The notes beneath the pieces are model-generated. The model was not told the DNA's origin and did no database searches. It saw only the letters and a list, made by a program, of their open reading frames with translations. Positions 23,190-33,703 of a stretch of DNA of 40,463 nucleotides are shown here, one piece after another; positions within the stretch are counted from its first letter, which is position 1, and each line of letters begins with the position of its first letter. Made by a program: the position numbers and the translations under genes. Source of the stretch: Candidatus Peregrinibacteria bacterium Gr01-1014_25 (GTDB lineage: Bacteria; Patescibacteriota; Gracilibacteria; Peribacterales; Peribacteraceae); NCBI GenBank assembly GCA_007376205.1, contig VMFU01000010.1, positions 1 through 40,463 of the forward strand. The letters are read 5' to 3'.

Positions 23190-25520
23190 TTACCGCCTTG
23201 GTCCGCCACGGAACCCTCCTCTGCCTCCGCCGCCATGCCGGGGAGGTCCGCCGAATCCCGGACGCGGCTCGGGCATGCCCGCGGGGCGCTCCGTCATCTG
23301 CCGAAGCGACAGACGGGTCTTGCCCTCGACCGGATCGTATTCGACAACTTTGGCGTCGACCTCCTGACCGAGTTTCAGAACATCCTCGACCTGCTCCGTG
23401 CGCTGCCACTGCAATTCGCTGATGTGAATCATGCCGTCCTTGCCGCGGAGGAATTCCACGATCGCGCCGACGCCGGGGATGATGCGTGCAACCTTCCCGT
23501 GGTATACCTTGCCCACTTCGGGCTTGGCGACGATGCCCTCGATCCATTCCCTCGCGCGCTTCATCGCCTCGCCATTGTTGGACGTCAGGAAGATGACGCC
23601 GCTGTCCTGGATGTCGACCTCCACGCCCGTCTCCTTGACGATGGCCTGGACGGTTTCGCCGCCCTTACCGATGACGAGGCGGATGTCCGCCTGATCCACC
23701 GTGATCGTCTCGATGCGCGGCGCGTACGGACTCATCTCTGCGCGGGGGGCTGGCAGAGCTTTGAGCATGATGTCCAGAATGTGCGCGCGGCCCGTGCGGG
23801 AACGCTCCAGCGCTTCGGCGAACACCGCGTCGGGCAACCCCTTGATCTTGATGTCCATCTGGATGGCGGTTATGCCATTCTTCGTGCCGGTGACCTTGAA
23901 GTCCATGTCGCCGCCGAAGTCCTCCTCGTCCTGCAGATCGCTCAAGATGACGTACTTCCCCTTGGACTCGTCGGAGATGAGTCCCAGGGCGATGCCGCTG
24001 ACCGGTTCACTGATCGGCACGCCGGCCGCCATGAGCGCCAACGTCGACCCGCACGTTGCCGCCATCGACGAGCTGCCGTTGCTCTCGAGGATCTCCGTGA
24101 CGGTCCGGATGGTGTACGGGAACACTTCCTCCTTCGGCAGCACGGGCTCGATGCCGCGCTGCGCGAGGTTGCCGTGACCGATCTCGCGGTTGCCCACGGC
24201 CAGGCGGTTGCTCGTCTCGCCGACGGAGAACGGCGGGAAGTTGTAGTGATGCATGTAGCGCCGCTCCTCTTCCCCTTCCATGCCTTCGATGAGCTGCTTG
24301 TCTCCGGGCGCTCCGAGCGTGCACGTCGTCAGGCCCTGCGTCTCGCCGCGCTGGAAGAGCGCCGATCCGTGAACGCGGTTCGGGAGCACGTCGACTATCG
24401 CGCCGATCGGGCGGATCTCCTCGGACTTCCGACCGCTCATGCGCACGCCTTCTTCAAGGATGAGACGCCGCATTTCGTTCTTGATGATCTTGTCGACGAG
24501 GTACGCGCCGTGTGCGTACAGCGTTTCCAACGTGAGCTGAATGCCGGCTTCGATGCCGTACTTCTCACGCACACCGGCCGTCGCCTGCGCCGCGACCTCT
24601 CCCAGCACCGCCGCGCCGGGCGGCGTGCCGTTGCCGAACTTCTCCTTGAGCTTCTCCTCTGCTTCGTCCATCAGGCGATTGAAAATCGCGCGGCGCTCCA
24701 GCTTCGCCATCGGCGTTCGGATGGCCTTCGTAACCTCGGGCAGCGCCCATGTCTTGAGGTAGTCATACGCCTCGTCGTGCATGAATGCCGACGGCACCGC
24801 GAACTTGGCCTTGCCCGTCTCCTTCTGGATATCGGCGAAGAACCGCGCGATCTTCTGCGCCCACTTCTTGCCGAACTCGATGGCACGCACGATATCCGCT
24901 TCGGGAACCTGGTTCGCACCGGCCTCGATCATGACCACGCGCTCGAGCGATGCGGTCAGGAAGAGGTCCAGGTCGCTCTTGAGCCGCGCCTCGCGCGAGG
25001 GGTTGAGCACGAGCTCTCCGCCGATGAGTCCGACGCGGACCGAGGCGATCGGTCCGTCGGCCGGACAGTCGGAAATGGCGACAGCGAGACTGGCGGCGTT
25101 CGCCGCGACGACGTCGTGCTCATGTTCGAAGTCGTAGGACAGCACCGTACAGAACACCTGGATGTCGTTGTGGAGGTGCTTGGGGAACATCGGCCGCAGT
25201 CCGCGGTCGATGACGCGCGCGAGCAGGACGAAGTCGTCGGAGGGCCGGCCTTCGCGCTTGCGGAAGCGACTGCCCGCGATGCGGCCTCCCGCGTAATATT
25301 TCTCCTGGTAGACGACCTGCAACGGCAGGAAGTCGACGGCCGCGCGCGGTTTGGCGCTGACGGTGCAGTTGCCGAGGACGACCGTGTCGCCCATCTGCGC
25401 GACAACCGATGCGTTGGCCTGCGTGGCCCACGCGCCGGTACGGACAATGAGTCGCTCGGCACCGAGCTCAAGACTGAACTCTTTCTCGGCAGATCCCGAG
25501 ACAGACGTTGCTGTAGACAT
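23190..25520 (-). CDS. pnp: Polynucleotide phosphorylase
   Basis: 776 residues. A phosphorolytic 3'-5' exoribonuclease in RNA decay. Two RNase PH-like core domains are separated by an alpha-helical domain: the first core has KPRAAVDFLPLQVVYQEKYY and DRGLRPMF, the second RGETQGLTTCTLG and SNGSSSMAATCGSTLALMAAGVP. A KH domain (DQADIRLVIGKGGETVQAI) and an S1 domain (GKVARIIPGVGAIVEFLRGKDG then IHISEL) follow. The tail after the S1 domain is Gly/Arg/Pro-rich (GGGGRGGFRGGPRR), an RGG-like RNA-binding extension. rpsO lies upstream on the same strand, the classical order, with a 166-nt spacer holding its own candidate promoter. Confidence 0.97.
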   Translation of the reverse strand: MSTATSVSGSAEKEFSLELGAERLIVRTGAWATQANASVVAQMGDTVVLGNCTVSAKPRAAVDFLPLQVVYQEKYYAGGRIAGSRFRKREGRPSDDFVLLARVIDRGLRPMFPKHLHNDIQVFCTVLSYDFEHEHDVVAANAASLAVAISDCPADGPIASVRVGLIGGELVLNPSREARLKSDLDLFLTASLERVVMIEAGANQVPEADIVRAIEFGKKWAQKIARFFADIQKETGKAKFAVPSAFMHDEAYDYLKTWALPEVTKAIRTPMAKLERRAIFNRLMDEAEEKLKEKFGNGTPPGAAVLGEVAAQATAGVREKYGIEAGIQLTLETLYAHGAYLVDKIIKNEMRRLILEEGVRMSGRKSEEIRPIGAIVDVLPNRVHGSALFQRGETQGLTTCTLGAPGDKQLIEGMEGEEERRYMHHYNFPPFSVGETSNRLAVGNREIGHGNLAQRGIEPVLPKEEVFPYTIRTVTEILESNGSSSMAATCGSTLALMAAGVPISEPVSGIALGLISDESKGKYVILSDLQDEEDFGGDMDFKVTGTKNGITAIQMDIKIKGLPDAVFAEALERSRTGRAHILDIMLKALPAPRAEMSPYAPRIETITVDQADIRLVIGKGGETVQAIVKETGVEVDIQDSGVIFLTSNNGEAMKRAREWIEGIVAKPEVGKVYHGKVARIIPGVGAIVEFLRGKDGMIHISELQWQRTEQVEDVLKLGQEVDAKVVEYDPVEGKTRLSLRQMTERPAGMPEPRPGFGGPPRHGGGGRGGFRGGPRR

Positions 25521-25642
25521 ACGATGAGGGGGAAACCCCGCGCACGCACACTGGATTCACATGCAAGGAACCGGGTGGACGGCCGGTCACTTCCACGTAA
25601 ATCCAAGAACGCGCTGCGAGAAATAAGGAAAGAACTGCGGCG

Positions 25643-25672
25643 AGTGTACACCATTTTCCACAAGCTTCACAA
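25643..25672 (-). promoter_or_regulatory. Candidate internal promoter of pnp
   Basis: Minus strand TTGTGA (25672-25667), an 18-nt spacer, then TACACT (25648-25643), giving a leader of about 115 nt. A GGGG-TTT-CCCC hairpin lies a few bases before the pnp ATG and may take part in pnp control. Confidence 0.45.
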
Positions 25673-25686
25673 GCTTCAGCAGCTAT

Positions 25687-25956
25687 TCACTTCTTCAGTC
25701 CCTGCTTCTCCAGAACATCCTGGTACGCTTCCGGTTTGTTCATCCGGAGGTACGTGAGGAGCTTGCGGCGGCGGGCGACCATGCCGAGCAGGCCGCGGCG
25801 GGCGGACTGATCCTTCTTGTGATCCTGCAGGTGCTTCGTGAGCTGGTCGATCTCCTTGCTAAGAATGGCGATCTGCACCTGCGGCGAGCCGGTGTCCTTG
25901 GCATGCGTGCGGTGCTTCTCGATGAGCTTCTTCTTGGTCGTGCGCTTGATAGGCAT
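25687..25956 (-). CDS. rpsO: 30S ribosomal protein S15
   Basis: 89 residues from the ATG at 25956 (MPIKRTTKKKLIEKHRTH); frames reading further upstream pass through the leader and are rejected. S15 binds the 16S rRNA central domain early in assembly. Family landmarks are TGSPQVQIAILSKEIDQLTKHL near residues 22-43, DHKKDQSARRGLLGMVARRR and LTYLRMNKPEAYQDVLEKQGL. Length is exactly that of the family. Its leader can form a stem-loop that may be a self-regulatory S15 binding site. pnp follows 166 nt downstream. Confidence 0.97.
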   Translation of the reverse strand: MPIKRTTKKKLIEKHRTHAKDTGSPQVQIAILSKEIDQLTKHLQDHKKDQSARRGLLGMVARRRKLLTYLRMNKPEAYQDVLEKQGLKK

Positions 25957-26031
25957 AAAAATTGGGGAACGCAGGAAGAGGAACGCCGGGCCGCGAGGGC
26001 GAAATCGCCACCCGCAGCGCGGACGTGTATC
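25957..26031 (-). promoter_or_regulatory. Candidate S15-binding leader of rpsO
   Basis: The leader of about 75 nt carries a stem-loop at 26020-25990: GC-T-GCG-GGT-GGCG, loop ATTT, CGCC-CT-CGC-G-GC. Ribosomal protein S15 often represses its own mRNA through a structure mimicking its rRNA site, and the stem has a GGT/CCT internal step. The class assignment is only a guess. Confidence 0.35.
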
Positions 26032-26037
26032 TCCCAA

Positions 26038-26065
26038 AGTGTACGCAGACGGCGCGGCAGCGCAA
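26038..26065 (-). promoter_or_regulatory. Promoter of rpsO
   Basis: Minus strand TTGCGC (26065-26060), a 16-nt spacer, then TACACT (26043-26038) in the context GCGTACACTT, also seen at the zinc-ribbon promoter. Confidence 0.5.
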
Positions 26066-26135
26066 GAGGGATCGCCGATTTTTGGCTGCCGTCCGAGGAA
26101 AAAAAACCTGTTGGTGGATGGTCGTTCACCTATGG

Positions 26136-26141
26136 TAGGAT
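26136..26141 (+). promoter_or_regulatory. -10 box of rmuC (leaderless type)
   Basis: TAGGAT ends 6 nt before the rmuC ATG at 26148. A -35-like TTGGTG lies at 26111-26116 with a long 19-nt spacer. Confidence 0.4.
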
Positions 26142-26147
26142 ACGGAT

Positions 26148-27248
26148 ATGGGATACCTCCCCTTGGCCGTCGGCCTCGCCATCGGCCTCATCGGCGGAGC
26201 GGCCATCGGCTACTGGATTGCGCGGAGAGCGATGAACGATGCGGAGTCGGTTGTGGAGGCCCTTTCTGCGAAAGTCGTCACGAAGCAGACCGAGCACATC
26301 CTCCATCTCGCGGAAACAAAACTTGCAGGGAAGAAGGACGTCATCGACGAAACCCTCAAATCGATGAAGGGCATGATGGAGAGCATCGGCAAGGAAAACG
26401 CGAAGGTCGGTACGCGGCTGGAGCACGCGGCCACGGTGATCAAGGACCTCACGGAAACCACCGGCAACCTGCGCAACGCCCTCACGAGCAACAGCAACCG
26501 CGGGCAATGGGGCGAGCGCATGGCCGAGGACGTGCTGCGGCTGTCAGGCTTGGTCGAGGGCATCAACTACATCAAGCAGAAGAAGCTGGAGGCGGCGGGG
26601 TCCAAGCCGGACTTCACCTTCCTGCTGCCGCAAGGCCTCAAACTGAACATGGACGTGAAGTTCCCGTTCAACAACTACCAGCTCTACGCGGAAGCGAAGA
26701 ACGACCGCGATCGCGATATCTATAAGAAGGCGTTCGTGAAGGACGTGAAGGATCGCATCAAGGAATTACAATCGCGCGACTACATCAACCCCCAAGACAA
26801 CACCGTCGATTACGTGCTCCTGTTCATCCCCAATGAGCAGATCTTCGCGTTCATCAACGAGGTCGACCGCGCGCTCATCGACGAAGCCATGAAGAGCAAG
26901 ACGATTCTCTGCTCCCCCTTGAGCCTGTACGCGGTGCTTGCAGTCATCCGACAGTCCATCGACAACTTCAACCTGGAGAGCAAGTCCAGGGAAATGCTCA
27001 CCCTCTTCGGCTCGTTCAAGCAGCAATGGGAGAAGTTCAAGGAGCAAATGGAAACGGTGCAAAACCGCTTCGAGCAGGTGCACAAGGGATACGAGGAGCT
27101 CACCGGCGTGCGCGAACGGCAGCTCGACAAGCCGCTGGCGCGCATCGAGGAACTCCGCACGCACGAGTTGTCCGCCGCATCCGACGTCGACGACGCGACG
27201 AAAAAACTGGTCCAACGCGCCGTCGCGAAAGCGACATCTCCCGTATGA
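26148..27248 (+). CDS. rmuC: RmuC-family DNA recombination protein
   Basis: 366 residues. RmuC is a membrane-anchored, coiled-coil protein with a PD-(D/E)xK nuclease-like domain; loss in E. coli raises inversion at short inverted repeats. An N-terminal membrane helix (3-24) is followed by a coiled coil (about 25-115). The core has SNRGQWGERMAEDVLRLSGL, KPDFTFLLPQGLKLNMDVKFP (containing the Asp...D-x-K pattern) and DYVLLFIPNEQIFAFI. Length is at the short end for the family. uvrD starts 8 nt after its stop, so the two repair genes form an operon. Notable in a genome rich in inverted repeats. Confidence 0.92.
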   Translation: MGYLPLAVGLAIGLIGGAAIGYWIARRAMNDAESVVEALSAKVVTKQTEHILHLAETKLAGKKDVIDETLKSMKGMMESIGKENAKVGTRLEHAATVIKDLTETTGNLRNALTSNSNRGQWGERMAEDVLRLSGLVEGINYIKQKKLEAAGSKPDFTFLLPQGLKLNMDVKFPFNNYQLYAEAKNDRDRDIYKKAFVKDVKDRIKELQSRDYINPQDNTVDYVLLFIPNEQIFAFINEVDRALIDEAMKSKTILCSPLSLYAVLAVIRQSIDNFNLESKSREMLTLFGSFKQQWEKFKEQMETVQNRFEQVHKGYEELTGVRERQLDKPLARIEELRTHELSAASDVDDATKKLVQRAVAKATSPV

Positions 27249-27249
27249 T
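27244..27249 (+). promoter_or_regulatory. -10 box of uvrD overlapping the rmuC stop
   Basis: TATGAT ends 6 nt before the uvrD GTG and contains the rmuC TGA. It would allow an extra leaderless uvrD message besides read-through from rmuC. Confidence 0.35.
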
Positions 27250-27255
27250 GCGGCC

Positions 27256-29532
<2,277 letters not shown>

Positions 29533-29538
29533 GGCAGT

Positions 29539-30705
29539 TTATCTGCTCATGGCCGTCCCTCGCATGATCGGCTGGTCGCCGCCGACCCAAGAGAAGGACG
29601 ACGTGCCGTCGGTCCACGTGATCGCTCCCGCGCTCGACGGCGTGCCGGGGTTGTTCAAGGTCAATCGCAGGAACTGTTCACTGGTGCCGGATCCCAGTGC
29701 CACGTTGCCGTACACGCGAAGTGTCAGGGCACCGGCATCCACGGTGCCGAAGCCCGAGGTGATGCCCGAACACGTAATCGTCGACGCCCCCGCCGTGCAC
29801 GCGAAGGTATCGTTCGCGGATGCAACCCGCAGGACCGGATTGCTCACCGTGACGCCGCCGTAACTGTCGAGGGTGAAGGTCAAATCGGTCACACGCAACT
29901 GCGCGGCCGTGTCCGTTTCCTCGCCCGTGAAACGGAACGACGCCAGAAGCTGGTCCGTGCCGCCCGTCAAAATCGCCGTGGCATCGCCGGCATTCTCGAT
30001 GCGCGCGAACCGCGCCCGTGTGGCCTCGAACACGTTGAACGTTTCGCTGGACGCCTGCGAGTAGTCGGCATTGCTCCACGATCCGTTGCCGTTCACGCGG
30101 ATGGCGCTGACCTGGATGTCGTCGCCGCTCGCACCGCCGCTGGTGTGCGGCTTCAATCGTGCGCGGACGGAGAGCGAGATCTCACGACGATACGGCAGTT
30201 CCAGCGTGCCGCTGGGCAGCGTCGTGCTGTACGTCCGGTTCGTCGAATCGTCGGCATCCTGCGATGCCGTCGCGAGGAACCGTCCCGTCTGGTCGTAGAC
30301 CAGCATCTGGCTGACCGACGCAGCTTCGCTTACGAGCGTCACCACGATCTCCGTCGCCTGGACCGGCTCGGTGTTGCTGAAGACGCGCACGCCCGCGAGG
30401 AGCGGTGTGGTCTGCCCAAGGAGCAGGAGTTGGGACCGGACAGCGGTGTCCGGCAGCGTGTCGTAGGTGGGACTCGTCACACGCGATGCGGGCGTCGGCT
30501 TGGCGGGCGTGGCAACCGGCTTCTTGGCGGCGGTCCCGCGCTCCTGCTGCTGGCGATACGCGCGCAGAAGCTGGCGGCGTGAAAGACGCGCGACGGTATC
30601 GGCCGGTCGCGCTGACGTCCGTGGGGACGATGACGCTGCAACCGCACTCTCGGCGGAAGCGAAGAGCAGAACGACAAGCAGACACGCGGCGGCGGAGCGG
30701 AGCAT
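29539..30705 (-). CDS. Secreted protein, unknown
   Basis: 388 residues from ATG at 30705; a TTG at 30708 is possible but less likely. Residues 1-23 (MLRSAAACLLVVLLFASAES) are a Sec signal peptide. A basic/Pro-rich segment (RRQLLRAYRQQQERGTAAKK, 43-62) is followed by beta-rich domains of Ser/Thr/Ala/Gly composition (TTPLLAGVRVFSNTEPVQATEIVVTL in two blocks; VTDLTFTLDSYGGVTVSNPVL). Two Cys (FACTAGASTITCSG) may form a disulphide. No known family is recognised; an extracellular or surface beta-sandwich protein is likely. Convergent with uvrD, and divergent from the rsmA side with its own promoter. Confidence 0.8.
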   Translation of the reverse strand: MLRSAAACLLVVLLFASAESAVAASSSPRTSARPADTVARLSRRQLLRAYRQQQERGTAAKKPVATPAKPTPASRVTSPTYDTLPDTAVRSQLLLLGQTTPLLAGVRVFSNTEPVQATEIVVTLVSEAASVSQMLVYDQTGRFLATASQDADDSTNRTYSTTLPSGTLELPYRREISLSVRARLKPHTSGGASGDDIQVSAIRVNGNGSWSNADYSQASSETFNVFEATRARFARIENAGDATAILTGGTDQLLASFRFTGEETDTAAQLRVTDLTFTLDSYGGVTVSNPVLRVASANDTFACTAGASTITCSGITSGFGTVDAGALTLRVYGNVALGSGTSEQFLRLTLNNPGTPSSAGAITWTDGTSSFSWVGGDQPIMRGTAMSR

Positions 30706-30714
30706 CAAGGAAGG

Positions 30715-30743
30715 AGTGTAGAACGCATGGAAGACGTTGTCAT
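30715..30743 (-). promoter_or_regulatory. Promoter of the secreted-protein gene
   Basis: Minus strand ATGACA (30743-30738), a 17-nt spacer, then TACACT (30720-30715), 9 nt before the ATG. Leaderless type. Confidence 0.6.
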
Positions 30744-30750
30744 GATTATA

Positions 30751-30780
30751 TTGACGTTTTTCCGGTCAAACTCTTACAGG
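30751..30780 (+). promoter_or_regulatory. Promoter upstream of rsmA with an inverted repeat
   Basis: TTGACG (30751-30756), a 17-18-nt spacer, then a weak TTACAG/TACAGG (30774-30780). TTGAC and GTCAA (30751-30768) form a short dyad over the -35, a possible operator. A second -10-like CACGCT (30811-30816) sits 6 nt before the ATG at 30823. Confidence 0.4.
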
Positions 30781-30822
30781 GTCGCACTTCCCTCCTCTTT
30801 CGGAACATGCCACGCTGGTGCC

Positions 30823-31629
30823 ATGATCGCGCTTCGCGCGCACGTCCAGCGGCTCTGCCGCAATAACGGCATACAGCTCAACACCGATGCCGGTCAGCAT
30901 TTCCTCATCGACGAACGCGTACTGGGGGACATCGTGCGGCTCGCGGGAATCCGGTCCGAGGACCACGTGCTCGAAATCGGAGCGGGGTGCGGCATCCTGA
31001 CACGCGCGCTCCTCAAGCATGCGCGACGGGTGACCGCCATCGAGTGGGATCGGCGGTGGATTCCCGTGCTGGAGGCCGAAACCGGCGCGCGGGACCTGCC
31101 TGCAGGGACGCTGACCATCGTCAACGCCAATGCGCTGAAGGTCGAACCTCCGCCGGCGCCCTACGTCGTCGTCGCGAATATCCCCTACCACATCACCGCG
31201 CCGCTGCTGCGCCACCTCTTCCTCGACGCCCCGCATCCTCCGCGGCGTGCGACGTTGCTCGTGCAACGCGAGGTTGCCGATAAACTCGTCATCGCTCCTC
31301 CGGCGACGTTCCTCGGCGTCCTCGTCGGGCTCGTCGGCAAGGCTGCGCGGCTGCGGATCGTCCCTCCCAGCGCTTTCCTGCCACCGCCCGCCGTAGATTC
31401 GGCGGTGCTGCAAATCGACGCGCATGAACCGCCCCTCGCGAGTCGCGAGACGATCGCGGAGACTCTGCGCCTTGCGTCCGCGGCGTTCGCGGGAAGGCGG
31501 AAGATGCTCCGCAGGACCATCGGGGCGTTCCACGGCGGAATGGAACGTCTCGCAGCCGCTGCGATCGAGCCGACCCGCCGTCCCGAGACATTGTCGATCG
31601 ATGAGTGGATCGCGCTTGGACGCGCGTGA
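30823..31629 (+). CDS. rsmA: 16S rRNA dimethyladenosine transferase RsmA (KsgA)
   Basis: 268 residues from ATG at 30823, shortly before the conserved QHFLIDERVLGDIVRLAG. It dimethylates two adjacent adenosines near the 3' end of 16S rRNA, a late assembly step. SAM motif I is HVLEIGAGCGILTRALL, motif II acidic ATAIEWDRRWIPVLE-like, and the catalytic motif IV is VVANIPYHITAPLL (NIPY, as required for N6-adenine methylation). VQREVADKL follows. C-terminal helical domain is complete. comEC follows after 15 nt on the same strand. Confidence 0.96.
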   Translation: MIALRAHVQRLCRNNGIQLNTDAGQHFLIDERVLGDIVRLAGIRSEDHVLEIGAGCGILTRALLKHARRVTAIEWDRRWIPVLEAETGARDLPAGTLTIVNANALKVEPPPAPYVVVANIPYHITAPLLRHLFLDAPHPPRRATLLVQREVADKLVIAPPATFLGVLVGLVGKAARLRIVPPSAFLPPPAVDSAVLQIDAHEPPLASRETIAETLRLASAAFAGRRKMLRRTIGAFHGGMERLAAAAIEPTRRPETLSIDEWIALGRA

Positions 31630-31644
31630 GACAAAGCTCACGGC

Positions 31645-33129
31645 ATGGCCGCAACGCTTTTTTGCCTCTCGTTCATCGCGGGCATCGCCGTCCTGACCGG
31701 ACCTGTTGCGGCAGCCGGCATCACGCATGTGCTCTTCGTCGCGGGTATTGGCTGCGTAGCGGCGGTAATCCTCCGGTTGGGGAGACGCAATGCATGGTGC
31801 GCCGCCTGCGCGGCGGCGCTGGGCATGGCGCTTGCCTGCCTCGCCATCCTGCGGCCGGGAGCCATCGAGCAACCCGCTCCCGCGGTCCTGCCGCCGGGAA
31901 GCACGCAGACGATCGATGGCGTCGTCGTCGACGAGCCGAGCCGCACCGCCCTGTCGACGCGATACATTGTGATGCTGACGGCGGTGCAGCGGAGCAGCCG
32001 CTGGGCAACGGCAAGTGGCATGCTTCTGGTCATCGACCGGCGCACGTGGCCGGTCGCCCTGCATGGCGAGGGTATCGTCGCACGGGGAACGGCGGCGGCG
32101 CCACAGACCGGCGCATCGCCCCTGCCACGCCTCGACGGATCGCTCCTCGCGATCCGGCCGCAGACGCTCCGTCCTCCCCTGCGCTGGCTCCGACTCGCGC
32201 GGCGCGGAGTGGAGGATCGCATCGCCCGCGCCCTCGGTGAACCGCACGCTTCCCTGCTGACGGGTTTGCTGACGGGAGGACAGGACGGCATGCCGCGCGC
32301 GACGCGGGAGGCGTTCGCGCGGACAGGCTTGGCCCACGTCACCGCCGTCTCCGGAACGAACGTCACCATCCTGCTCTCCGCGATCGGCGCGGCGCTCTTC
32401 TGGCTGCCCCGACGATGGCGACTTTTACCGTCGATCACCGCGATCGCCGCGTACACGATCCTCGTCGGCGCGGGCGCGCCGGTCATTCGCGCGGCCGTCA
32501 TGGGCACGTTGGGTCTGCTCGTCTCGCACGCCGGACGCGTGCGCCACAGCCGACTCGCGATCTTGTGGACCGCAACGATCATGCTCGCGTGGCGTCCCCT
32601 CGCCCTGCGCGAGGACGTCGGCTTCCAGCTCTCCTTCCTCGCCGTCATCGGCTTGGCCGAAGTCGCGCCCATACTTGCGCGCCACGATGGCGTCGTACCC
32701 GAACAGTTCGGTCTGCGCGACGCTCTCCGCGCGACGATCGCGGCCCAGCTCTTTGCCGCGCCGTGGGCGGCCGCCGTGTTCGGGACGCTGCCGGTCTTCG
32801 GCCTGCTCGCCAATCTCTGCGTCGTACCGCTCATTCCCTTCACGATGCTCCTCGGCGGCATCGGCCTCGCCGCGCAATCATTGCACGACGGCCTGGGACA
32901 GCTTCTCTTTTACCCCGCGTGGCTCTCCCTCGACATCATGCTGCGCAGCGCCAACGCCTTCGCCTCCGTTCCCGGTGCCGCGCTCGAAGTTCAACTGACT
33001 ACGGCTATCCTCCTCGCGTACTACGCCGGTCTTGTGGCCTGCATTCTCCTCTTGCAACGCCGCCGAGCGTTAGCAAATGGGATCATCCCTCCGTCCGAAT
33101 CCCGCCTGCCCCTCGAAGCCTCGGCGTAG
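31645..33129 (+). CDS. comEC: ComEC/Rec2-type DNA-uptake membrane protein, no lactamase domain
   Basis: 494 residues. ComEC is the inner-membrane channel for single-stranded DNA during transformation. The N-terminal membrane helices and an OB-like soluble part (about 80-175) are followed by the Competence domain with the diagnostic LTGLLTGGQDGMPRATREAF, GLAHVTAVSGTNVTIL and GAGAPVIRAAVMGTLGLL. At least six more helices follow. The C-terminal metallo-beta-lactamase-like domain of full-length ComEC is absent: the protein ends after the last helices with a short tail, and no such gene follows. It could still conduct DNA, with the nuclease on another protein. Second gene of an operon with rsmA; convergent with the methyltransferase gene. 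Confidence 0.88.
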   Translation: MAATLFCLSFIAGIAVLTGPVAAAGITHVLFVAGIGCVAAVILRLGRRNAWCAACAAALGMALACLAILRPGAIEQPAPAVLPPGSTQTIDGVVVDEPSRTALSTRYIVMLTAVQRSSRWATASGMLLVIDRRTWPVALHGEGIVARGTAAAPQTGASPLPRLDGSLLAIRPQTLRPPLRWLRLARRGVEDRIARALGEPHASLLTGLLTGGQDGMPRATREAFARTGLAHVTAVSGTNVTILLSAIGAALFWLPRRWRLLPSITAIAAYTILVGAGAPVIRAAVMGTLGLLVSHAGRVRHSRLAILWTATIMLAWRPLALREDVGFQLSFLAVIGLAEVAPILARHDGVVPEQFGLRDALRATIAAQLFAAPWAAAVFGTLPVFGLLANLCVVPLIPFTMLLGGIGLAAQSLHDGLGQLLFYPAWLSLDIMLRSANAFASVPGAALEVQLTTAILLAYYAGLVACILLLQRRRALANGIIPPSESRLPLEASA

Positions 33130-33154
33130 TGGGGATTCCCGAATCCCGCGCATT

Positions 33155-33688
33155 TCACCACCGGTACACATGCACCGATGGCCGGCCTTCCGGCCCCAGC
33201 GCAACCGTGTGCTCCGGCGTCCGTCCCGGGAAGCGGAAAGCATGGCTGACGACACGCGTGTCCGGCCGCAGCTCCGCATCCAACTTCCGCTCGAGCCGCT
33301 CCATGACCGACGGGAGCATATAGAGGAAGATCACATCGGCATCGTGCAGGGGCTGCTTGAAGAGGTTGCGGCAACGAATATCGGCGTGGACGCCCGATGC
33401 CCACAGGCGCAACCGCGCGAGGAGCCAGATCGTCGGCACGAGCTCACAGCCGCGCGCGACGATGCCCGGGCACTTCCGCGCTGCGGCGATCAGCAGGCGG
33501 CCGTCACCGGCGCCCAAGTCATAGACGATCTCCCCATGCTGGAGATGTGCAGCGTCGACCATTGCTTCCACGACACGCCGCGGCGTGGGGACGAACGGCA
33601 CGACGAGGAAGAGATGCATGACGAACGTCACGGCGAACGCGAACACCGCCACGATCATGCCGACGAGGAAGAGGTCGTACGCCCACAT
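33155..33688 (-). CDS. FAM173-like class I SAM methyltransferase
   Basis: 177 residues. One N-terminal membrane helix (about 5-30), then VPFVPTPRRVVEAMVDAAHL and the SAM motif I VYDLGAGDGRLLIAAA (about 55-70). Later DADVIFLYMLPSVMERLERKL and VVSHAFRFPG match the FAM173 (ATPSCKMT) pattern. Mitochondrial members trimethylate a lysine of the ATP-synthase c subunit; the bacterial substrate is unknown and should not be assumed. ATG at 33688 is preceded by TACTCT 7 nt upstream, so it may have its own leaderless promoter, although the GT-C-like gene ends only 15 nt before it on the same strand. Confidence 0.8.
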   Translation of the reverse strand: MWAYDLFLVGMIVAVFAFAVTFVMHLFLVVPFVPTPRRVVEAMVDAAHLQHGEIVYDLGAGDGRLLIAAARKCPGIVARGCELVPTIWLLARLRLWASGVHADIRCRNLFKQPLHDADVIFLYMLPSVMERLERKLDAELRPDTRVVSHAFRFPGRTPEHTVALGPEGRPSVHVYRW

Positions 33689-33703
33689 GCGCTCAAGAGT
33701 ACA

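Noticed and set aside
23235-25757. Long plus-strand open frame opposite pnp
   Set aside because: Arg/His-rich shadow frame over a fully conserved PNPase; such frames are common in GC-rich DNA. No recognisable domain.
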